Positions 14,993 to 20,746 of a stretch of 20,746 nucleotides of DNA are shown here, piece after piece (position 1 is the stretch's first letter; each line of letters opens with the position of its first letter). Position numbers and translations under genes: made by a program. Origin of the DNA: Puniceispirillum sp965657105. GTDB taxonomy: Bacteria > Pseudomonadota > Alphaproteobacteria > Puniceispirillales > Puniceispirillaceae. The notes beneath the pieces are model-generated. The model was given only the letters and a program-made list of their open reading frames with translations. It was not told the origin of the DNA and ran no database searches. The stretch covers positions 1-20,746 of the forward strand of contig NZ_CBFHNB010000039.1 of assembly GCF_965657105.1 (NCBI RefSeq), read 5' to 3'.

Positions 14993-15051
14993 ATATAAGT
15001 GAATAGCTTATACACTATGCCCCATAAACTGTGCCTATAAGTGATGGATAG
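14989..15051 (+). promoter_or_regulatory. Candidate sucA promoter with repeated TATAAGTGA words
   Basis: TTGAAT (14989-14994) and TACACT (15011-15016), 16 bases apart, form a fair sigma70-like pair (4/6 matches each). TATAAGTGA occurs at 14994-15002 and again at 15036-15044, exactly 42 bases apart (four helical turns). Each copy is followed by ATAG, directly in the first and after TGG in the second. CTTATA (15007-15012) is the inverse of TATAAG and makes a hairpin or operator-like dyad with the first copy, overlapping the promoter spacer. The arrangement suggests regulated sucA expression within the suc operon, but this is inference. Confidence 0.4.
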
Positions 15052-15057
15052 ACAGAT

Positions 15058-17991
15058 ATGCGTGACTCGGTAACCCCAAACCGTGACGAAGCCGATGATC
15101 AAAATGCTGATTCGCTAGATAGTAGTTTTCTATCTGGTGCTAATGCCACCTTTATTGCAGAAATGAGCGAAGCGTGGCGGCAAAATCCGCGCGCTGTTGA
15201 TGCGTCATGGGCGCGTTATTTCGAACAGCTTGACGTGCTTGGCGAGATTGAAGAAAAGGGACCAAGCTGGGGCAATGGCTCAAGCCGTGTTGTCGGTGCC
15301 ATTGATCCGGAAGCATCGATCAAGGCTGTGGCGGCGGCGCATAAATCTAATGGTAATCTAAATGCTGGCAATATGCGGGCGGCGACGCTTGACTCATTGC
15401 GTGCCGTGATGTTGATCCGCGCCTATCGTATTCGCGGGCATTTGCTTGCCCAGCTTGATCCACTAGCATTGGAAGAGCCGGAATTGCATCCGGAACTTGA
15501 TCCTGAAACCTATGGTTTTGGTGAAGATGACTGGGATCGCCCGATATTCATCAATTATGTGCTGGGTTTGGAAACCGCGACCTTGCGCGAAATCATTGAT
15601 GTGTTGCGCAAAACCTATTGTGGTACTATTGGTGTCGAATTCATGCATATTCAGGATCCTGCGCAAAAAGCCTGGATTCAGGAACGCATCGAAGCCATCG
15701 GCAACCGCACGGATTTCACCATCAAAGGTAAGCAGGCGATTTATGAACGTCTGGTCGATGCCGAAGAATTTGAACGCTATCTGCATAAGAAATATACTGG
15801 CACTAAACGCTTTGGCATGGATGGTGCCGAAGCGGTGATTCCGGCGATCGAACAAATTCTCAAACGCGGCAACCAGCTTGGCCTTGGCGAAGCTGTTATC
15901 GGTATGGCGCATCGTGGCCGTCTGAATGTTCTGCATAATGTGCTGAGCAAGCCGTTTCGGGCGATTATTTCCGAATTTCTGGGCAATCCGGCAAATCCTG
16001 AAGATGTGGGTGGATCGGGTGATGTAAAATATCACATGGGTGCATCGGCTGATCGCGTTTTTGATAATAGCTCGGTGCATCTGAGTCTGGCACCAAACCC
16101 ATCGCATCTGGAAATTGTTGATCCGGTTGTTGTTGGACGGGTGCGGGCCAAACAGCAACAGCGTGATGATCATGACCGCACCGAAGTGCTGGGCATTCTT
16201 CTGCATGGTGATGCGGCCTTTGCCGGGCAGGGTGTTGTTGGTGAAACCTTTGCCTTTTCGGATCTGCGTGGCTATCGCACTGGCGGCACGATCCATATTA
16301 TCGTCAATAATCAGATTGGCTTTACCACCAGCCCGTCTTATTCACGTTCATCGCCATATCCGACTGATGTTGCCAAAATGGTTATGGCACCTATTTTCCA
16401 CGTTAATGGTGACGATCCCGAAGCGGTTGTGCATACCGCGCGGATCGCGATTGAATTCCGGCAGGCTTTCAATACTGACGTTGTCATTGATATGTTCTGC
16501 TACCGACGGTTTGGCCATAATGAAGGGGATGAGCCCGCATTTACCCAGCCGCTTATGTATAAGGCAATCGGGCAGCACCCTTCGACACGTGATATATACG
16601 CCCAGAAGCTGATAAGTGAAGGCGTGTTTGACGAAGCTGGCGCGCAAAAGGTCATTGATGACCGTATCAAGCATCTGGATGAAGAGTTTGAGGCAGGCAC
16701 AAGCTATCGCCCGAACAAGGCTGATTGGCTTGAGGGGATGTGGTCTGGTATGCGCACGGCGCATGGCGATAAGCGCCGCGGCGAAACCGCGGTTGATATA
16801 GATGTGTTGCGTAAGCTTGGCGTCGATATGAACAAGGTACCCGATCATATGCGGATCAATTCGAAATTGACGCGGATTTTGAAAGCGCGTGCTGACAGTA
16901 TCGAAAAAGGCGTTGGGATTGACTGGTCAACAGCCGAGCTTATGGCCTTTGGCACCTTGATGCTGGAAGGCAATCCAGTGCGCCTATCCGGTCAGGACTC
17001 GTGTCGTGGTACTTTCAGCCAACGCCATTCCGTGCTGGTTGATCAGGATACCGAAGAGCGATTTGCACCGCTGGCGCATTTGGCCGATGACCAGGCTCCG
17101 TTTGAAGTGATTGACTCGCCATTATCCGAAGCATCGGTGATGGGGTTTGAATATGGGTTTTCACAAGCCGAACCCAATGCGCTGGTCATGTGGGAAGCGC
17201 AGTTTGGCGATTTTGCTAATGGCGCGCAGGTTGTGGTTGACCAGTTCATTTCATCAGGCGAGGCCAAATGGCTGCGGATGAGCGCGCTGGTTCTGCTGTT
17301 GCCGCATGGCTATGAAGGTCAGGGCCCAGAACATTCATCAGCGCGGCTTGAACGCTATCTGCAATTATGCGCCGAGGATAATATGCAGGTGGTCAATTGT
17401 ACGACGCCGGCGAATTATTTCCATGTTTTGCGCCGCCAGTTGAAACGTGATTTCCGCAAACCGCTAGTTGTGATGACACCAAAATCATTATTGCGACATA
17501 AGGCCTGTGTGTCGAATTTGGCCGAAATGGCAAGTGGCACAAGCTTCCACCGGGTTCTTGATGAACGAGATACCAAGGTTGAGCATGGCAAAGCCAAGCG
17601 GATCGTGATGTGTAGCGGCAAAGTCTATTATGATCTGGCCGCCGCACGTGATGAAGCAAAGGCATGGGATGTCGAAATTCTGCGTCTGGAACAACTATAC
17701 CCGTTCCCAACAAAGTCCGTGATCGAAGCCTTGCAGGCAGTACCAAACGCCAAAATCATATGGTGTCAGGAAGAACCCAAAAATATGGGAAGCTGGACAT
17801 TCGTACGTGATTTTATCGAAGAAGCGATGGAACAGGCTGGTTCAAAGCAAAGCCGCCCGATCTATGCCGGACGTGCTGCCGCCGCGTCACCAGCAACAGG
17901 TAGCCTGTCACGACATAAGCTGGAACAGCAGACGCTAGTCGAAGACGCGCTTGGTTTTGATAAGGAAAGCGGCAAGGCCGCCGCAGAGTAA
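15058..17991 (+). CDS. sucA: 2-oxoglutarate dehydrogenase E1 component
   Basis: SucA is the thiamine-diphosphate decarboxylase of the 2-oxoglutarate dehydrogenase complex. The 977 residues, a little longer than the E. coli enzyme, start with an acidic Asp/Asn-rich leader and the N-terminal FLSGANATFIAEMSEAW segment that docks E1 onto E2. Catalytic and cofactor regions are MAHRGRLNVLHNVLSKP (His285), the ThDP/Mg motif GDAAFAGQGVVGET (from 384) to NNQIGF (417), and RRFGHNEGDEP (His487). The transketolase-like pyrimidine domain follows, and the C-terminal QEEPKNMGSWTFVRDFIEE is the regulatory acyl-CoA/AMP-proximal end. The ribosome-binding site is weak (GGAT about nine bases upstream). The ATG at 15058 is the natural start. 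Confidence 0.98.
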   Translation: MRDSVTPNRDEADDQNADSLDSSFLSGANATFIAEMSEAWRQNPRAVDASWARYFEQLDVLGEIEEKGPSWGNGSSRVVGAIDPEASIKAVAAAHKSNGNLNAGNMRAATLDSLRAVMLIRAYRIRGHLLAQLDPLALEEPELHPELDPETYGFGEDDWDRPIFINYVLGLETATLREIIDVLRKTYCGTIGVEFMHIQDPAQKAWIQERIEAIGNRTDFTIKGKQAIYERLVDAEEFERYLHKKYTGTKRFGMDGAEAVIPAIEQILKRGNQLGLGEAVIGMAHRGRLNVLHNVLSKPFRAIISEFLGNPANPEDVGGSGDVKYHMGASADRVFDNSSVHLSLAPNPSHLEIVDPVVVGRVRAKQQQRDDHDRTEVLGILLHGDAAFAGQGVVGETFAFSDLRGYRTGGTIHIIVNNQIGFTTSPSYSRSSPYPTDVAKMVMAPIFHVNGDDPEAVVHTARIAIEFRQAFNTDVVIDMFCYRRFGHNEGDEPAFTQPLMYKAIGQHPSTRDIYAQKLISEGVFDEAGAQKVIDDRIKHLDEEFEAGTSYRPNKADWLEGMWSGMRTAHGDKRRGETAVDIDVLRKLGVDMNKVPDHMRINSKLTRILKARADSIEKGVGIDWSTAELMAFGTLMLEGNPVRLSGQDSCRGTFSQRHSVLVDQDTEERFAPLAHLADDQAPFEVIDSPLSEASVMGFEYGFSQAEPNALVMWEAQFGDFANGAQVVVDQFISSGEAKWLRMSALVLLLPHGYEGQGPEHSSARLERYLQLCAEDNMQVVNCTTPANYFHVLRRQLKRDFRKPLVVMTPKSLLRHKACVSNLAEMASGTSFHRVLDERDTKVEHGKAKRIVMCSGKVYYDLAAARDEAKAWDVEILRLEQLYPFPTKSVIEALQAVPNAKIIWCQEEPKNMGSWTFVRDFIEEAMEQAGSKQSRPIYAGRAAAASPATGSLSRHKLEQQTLVEDALGFDKESGKAAAE

Positions 17992-17997
17992 GTGAGT

Positions 17998-18014
17998 GGC
18001 ATCGTGATGATGCC
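17998..18014 (+). promoter_or_regulatory. Hairpin between sucA and sucB
   Basis: A perfect 6-bp inverted repeat, GGCATC (17998-18003) and GATGCC (18009-18014) around loop GTGAT, begins six bases after the sucA stop. There is no T-run, so readthrough into sucB is expected. It may protect or process the mRNA at the E1/E2 boundary (inference). Confidence 0.35.
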
Positions 18015-18033
18015 GATGCATATCCAACGCACC

Positions 18034-18042
18034 AAAGGAGGG
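18034..18042 (+). promoter_or_regulatory. Near-perfect Shine-Dalgarno for sucB
   Basis: AAAGGAGGG at 18034-18042 is the strongest ribosome-binding site in the window and lies eight bases before the ATG at 18051. It decides the start: an in-frame GTG at 18042 overlaps the Shine-Dalgarno itself and would add three residues. It should favour high translation of E2 compared with E1. Confidence 0.8.
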
Positions 18043-18050
18043 TGCTTGTA

Positions 18051-19322
18051 ATGGCAACCGATATTATTGTCCCGACTCTAGGCGAGTCTGTAAGCGACGC
18101 AACGATCGCACGGTGGATCAAAAAAGCAGGCGATGTGGTCGCTGCTGACGAACCTGTTGTTGAATTGGAGACCGATAAGGTGACGCTGGAAGTGCCCTCT
18201 CCTGTAGCGGGCAAACTGAGCGAATTGGTCGTAGCCGAAGGTGATACTGTCGAAGTTGGTGCCCTATTGGCACGCGTTGAAGCCGGAAAAGGCGCAAGCA
18301 CGGCAGCATCTAAAGCAGAGCCGGCAAAAGTAGAACGGGCCAAGGCACCGGACGTAAAAGCCGAAGTCGCACCGGCAGATGAAGCCCCGACGGCATCCAA
18401 GGCCGAGGCGCATCCTTTGTCGCCTGCCGTGCGCCGCCTTGTTGAGGAAAATAATCTTAATCCAGCCAGCATTACCGGCACAGGTGTTGATGGCCGTCTG
18501 ACAAAGGCTGATGTGCTTGCCGCGATGAAAGCGCCAGCTACTCCAGCCGCGTCAGCGTCTGGTCAGGTGCCAAGCCAGTCACCAAACCAGTCACCGCGGC
18601 AAACACCGCGTGATATTGATGCGGCGCGTGAAGAGCGTGTGCCTATGTCAAAATTACGCCGGGTGATCGCAAGTCGTCTGAAAGAAGCGCAGAATAACGC
18701 CGCGATGCTAACAACATTCAACGAAGTCGATATGACCGAACTGATGGCGTTACGGGCAAGCTATAGAACCGAATTTGAAAATATTCATCAGGTGCGTCTT
18801 GGCTTCATGGGTATGTTTGTGCAGGCGTCAGTTTTAGCGTTGCGGGAATTCCCGGCGGTCAATGCCGAAATCGATGGTAACGATATCATCTATAAGAACT
18901 ATTATAATATCGGTGTTGCTGTGGGCACGCCGCAAGGACTTGTGGTGCCCGTCATCAAAGGTGCCGAGGCGATGAATCTGGCTGAGGTTGAGCGCACAAT
19001 CGGTGACTTTGGCATGCGAGCGCGTGATGGCAAGATTGCACCAGACGATATGGCAGGTGGCACCTTTACCATATCGAATGGTGGTGTTTATGGATCTTTG
19101 ATGTCGACACCAATTCTGAATCCACCGCAAAGTGGAATATTGGGGATGCATAAAATTGAAAAGCGGGCGGTTGTGGTCGATGATGCCATCGTGATCAGGC
19201 CGATGATGTATCTGGCATTGTCATATGACCACCGGATCATTGACGGGCGTGAGGCAGTTTCTTTCCTCGCCCGGGTTAAGGATCTGGTTGAGGACCCACG
19301 ACGTCTGTTGATTGGCGTTTAA
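18051..19322 (+). CDS. sucB: Dihydrolipoyl succinyltransferase E2 of 2-oxoglutarate dehydrogenase
   Basis: SucB (OdhB) forms the core of the complex and transfers the succinyl group to CoA. The 423 residues comprise a single lipoyl domain (about 1-77) with lipoylated Lys43 in ELETDKVTLEV. An Ala/Pro/Lys linker follows, then the E1/E3-binding domain at about 121-160 (HPLSPAVRRLVEENN...GRLTKADVLAAMK), and a second Pro/Ser/Gln linker with three xQ(S/T)P repeats (175-186). The acyltransferase domain begins at VPMSKLRRVIASRLKEAQ and ends with the catalytic SYDHRIIDGREAV (His394, Asp398). One lipoyl domain and the suc context identify the 2-oxoglutarate rather than the pyruvate complex. lpd follows after 45 bases. 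Confidence 0.97.
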   Translation: MATDIIVPTLGESVSDATIARWIKKAGDVVAADEPVVELETDKVTLEVPSPVAGKLSELVVAEGDTVEVGALLARVEAGKGASTAASKAEPAKVERAKAPDVKAEVAPADEAPTASKAEAHPLSPAVRRLVEENNLNPASITGTGVDGRLTKADVLAAMKAPATPAASASGQVPSQSPNQSPRQTPRDIDAAREERVPMSKLRRVIASRLKEAQNNAAMLTTFNEVDMTELMALRASYRTEFENIHQVRLGFMGMFVQASVLALREFPAVNAEIDGNDIIYKNYYNIGVAVGTPQGLVVPVIKGAEAMNLAEVERTIGDFGMRARDGKIAPDDMAGGTFTISNGGVYGSLMSTPILNPPQSGILGMHKIEKRAVVVDDAIVIRPMMYLALSYDHRIIDGREAVSFLARVKDLVEDPRRLLIGV

Positions 19323-19333
19323 AGATTCCGATG

Positions 19334-19349
19334 ATCCTGATCACAGGAT
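19334..19349 (+). promoter_or_regulatory. Hairpin between sucB and lpd
   Basis: ATCCTG (19334-19339) and CAGGAT (19344-19349) form a perfect 6-bp stem with loop ATCA, twelve bases after the sucB stop. No T-run follows. It resembles the hairpin in the sucA-sucB gap in size and position, and precedes the lpd ribosome-binding site AAGGA (19357-19361). Confidence 0.35.
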
Positions 19350-19367
19350 GTTAGTTAAGGATAGATA

Positions 19368-20746
19368 ATGACCGATAGTAATTTCGACCTGATTGTAATC
19401 GGCGCTGGGCCAGGTGGCTATGTGGCGTCCATTCGTGCCGCCCAGCTGGGCATGAATGTCGCCTGTATCGACCGGCGTGAAACGCTTGGCGGCACCTGCC
19501 TGAATGTTGGCTGTATTCCGTCAAAAGCGTTACTGAACGCGTCGGAACATTATGCCAATGCGGCAGGTGATACGCTGGCTAATCTTGGTATTGATACCGG
19601 TGCTGTCAAGCTTGATCTGGCGCAGATGATGGCATCAAAAGACAAGATTGTCGGCGATCTGACATCAGGCATCGATTTTCTGTTCAAGAAGAATAAGGTG
19701 ACACGTCTTGAGGGAACAGCCCGCATTGATGGTCCTGGTGCGGTTACAATCACCACGGGCAAAGACAAAGGTGACTATAAAGCCGAGAATATCCTGATCG
19801 CGTCAGGAAGCTATCCTTCAAGCTTGCCTGGAATCGATATTGACGAAGACCGAATTGTCAGTTCGACAGGGGCTTTGGCGCTTGGCAAGGTGCCAAAGAA
19901 ACTGGTTGTGATCGGGGCAGGTTATATTGGGCTGGAGCTAGGCACCGTATGGGCGCGCTTGGGTGCCGAGGTAGAAGTGATCGAATTTCTGCCACGAATC
20001 CTGCCAGGTATGGATTCTGAAATTGCCAAAAAATTCATGACCATTGCCAAAAAGCAAGGCCTGTCTTTCAAGCTGAAAACGGCGGTAAAATTGGCCAAGG
20101 CCAGTAAGACCGGCGTGAGTTTGACGGTCGAACCTGCTGGTGGTGGTGATGCAGAAACGATCAAGGCTGATATCGCGCTGGTTTCGGTTGGACGCCATCC
20201 GGCGATTGACGGGCTTGGCGTTGATAAGATCAAGCTGGCGTTAAGCGAACGTGGCCGAATCAAAGTCGATGCCCGTTTTGAAACCAATATCGAAGGCATT
20301 TTTGCCATTGGTGATGTGATTGATGGCCCTATGCTGGCGCATAAAGCTGAAGAAGATGGTGTTGCCGCGGTTGAAATGATGGCTGGCAAGGCCGGGCATG
20401 TTGATTACGATCTGGTGCCTGGCATTGTCTATACGGCACCTGAAATCGCAACGCTTGGTAAAAGCGAAGATATGCTGAAAGAGGCTGGCATTGCCTATAA
20501 GGTTGGCAATTTCCCATTTTCGGCCAATAGCCGTGCCCGCGCGCAAGGACATAGTGAGGGCTTTGTAAAGATTCTGGCAGATGCCGAAACCGACCGCGTT
20601 CTTGGTGTGCATATTATCGGCCATGAGGCTGGTACCGTTATCCATGAATGCGCAACGGCAATGGCGTTCGGGGCATCATCCGAAGATATCGCCCGCACCT
20701 GTCATGGTCATCCGACGCTCAATGAAGCGGTCAAGGAAGCGGCACT
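19368..20746 (+). CDS. lpd: Dihydrolipoamide dehydrogenase E3 (3' end cut by window)
   Basis: Lpd reoxidises the dihydrolipoyl group of E2 with FAD and NAD+. The reading frame opens at the ATG at 19368, six bases after AAGGA, and stays open to the window edge: 459 whole codons, probably lacking only the last several of a normal ~466-residue protein. Motifs are the FAD fold FDLIVIGAGPGGYVASIRAAQLG, the redox-active disulphide GGTCLNVGCIPSKALL (Cys44-Cys49) and the NAD fold LVVIGAGYIGLELGTVW. The second FAD segment is TNIEGIFAIGDVIDGPMLAHKAEEDG, and the C-terminal interface catalytic pair His448/Glu453 lies in HGHPTLNEAVKEA. Its place directly after sucB indicates a 2-oxoglutarate dehydrogenase E3, possibly shared with other complexes. 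Confidence 0.96.
   Translation, partial: MTDSNFDLIVIGAGPGGYVASIRAAQLGMNVACIDRRETLGGTCLNVGCIPSKALLNASEHYANAAGDTLANLGIDTGAVKLDLAQMMASKDKIVGDLTSGIDFLFKKNKVTRLEGTARIDGPGAVTITTGKDKGDYKAENILIASGSYPSSLPGIDIDEDRIVSSTGALALGKVPKKLVVIGAGYIGLELGTVWARLGAEVEVIEFLPRILPGMDSEIAKKFMTIAKKQGLSFKLKTAVKLAKASKTGVSLTVEPAGGGDAETIKADIALVSVGRHPAIDGLGVDKIKLALSERGRIKVDARFETNIEGIFAIGDVIDGPMLAHKAEEDGVAAVEMMAGKAGHVDYDLVPGIVYTAPEIATLGKSEDMLKEAGIAYKVGNFPFSANSRARAQGHSEGFVKILADAETDRVLGVHIIGHEAGTVIHECATAMAFGASSEDIARTCHGHPTLNEAVKEAA

Noticed and set aside
15463..16296. A 277-codon open frame on the minus strand inside sucA.
   Set aside because: It is antisense to highly conserved SucA sequence, has low-complexity composition with no recognisable domain, and no ribosome-binding site or promoter was seen. 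It is a coding shadow.
17813..18481. A 222-codon minus-strand open frame across the sucA-sucB junction.
   Set aside because: Its Ser/Thr/Ala-rich translation mirrors the Ala/Pro/Lys linker codons of SucB read backwards. There is no family resemblance.
1..20746. Mobile elements, CRISPR arrays, tRNA genes, defence or secretion systems.
   Set aside because: No transposase, integrase, regularly spaced repeat, cloverleaf or accessory-type gene was found. Every sizeable conserved reading frame is a core housekeeping gene.

Overview
This window is a stretch of core bacterial chromosome, almost fully coding, at roughly 50% GC. It contains no tRNA, rRNA, mobile element, CRISPR array or phage gene that I can see. 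Protein content and gene order (rimM-trmD-rplS, leuCD-leuB-asd, then sdhCDAB-zapE-mdh-sucCDAB-lpd) point to an Alphaproteobacterium. The intermediate GC and the proteins would suit a marine lineage such as the SAR116/Puniceispirillales group, but that placement is inference.

Layout. (1) 1-1780: translation block with RimM (16S rRNA maturation), TrmD (tRNA m1G37 methyltransferase) and ribosomal protein L19. rimM and trmD overlap by one base, and two small hairpins precede rplS. (2) 1836-6141: amino-acid block on the same strand, with both subunits of isopropylmalate isomerase (LeuC, LeuD), isopropylmalate dehydrogenase (LeuB) and aspartate-semialdehyde dehydrogenase (Asd). It may be read in part from the ribosomal-protein operon. 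(3) 6207-7022: a single minus-strand gene for a pyridoxal kinase (PdxY/PdxK type). It is convergent with asd and divergent from sdhC. (4) 7170-20746: a nearly continuous respiratory and TCA-cycle block. It comprises succinate dehydrogenase (sdhCDAB), the AFG1-type ATPase ZapE, malate dehydrogenase, succinyl-CoA synthetase (sucCD), and the 2-oxoglutarate dehydrogenase complex E1 (sucA), E2 (sucB) and E3 (lpd). lpd runs off the right edge of the window and lacks only its last few codons.

Together the right-hand genes convert 2-oxoglutarate to succinyl-CoA, succinate, fumarate and (after fumarase, not in the window) malate to oxaloacetate. They should be co-ordinately controlled, but the block is not one simple transcript. 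A strong intrinsic terminator follows mdh, a good sigma70-like promoter precedes sdhC, and a weaker candidate promoter precedes sucA.

I found no previously undescribed system among the genes. What merits a second look is in the gaps. There are paired direct repeats upstream of mdh, sucC and sucA. An 11-bp word is shared by the sdhC and mdh upstream regions. A recurring pattern of compact hairpins without U-tracts occupies most of the longer gaps between genes. No gap exceeds 300 bases; the longest are zapE-mdh (157 bases) and pdxY-sdhC (147 bases), and both are described below.
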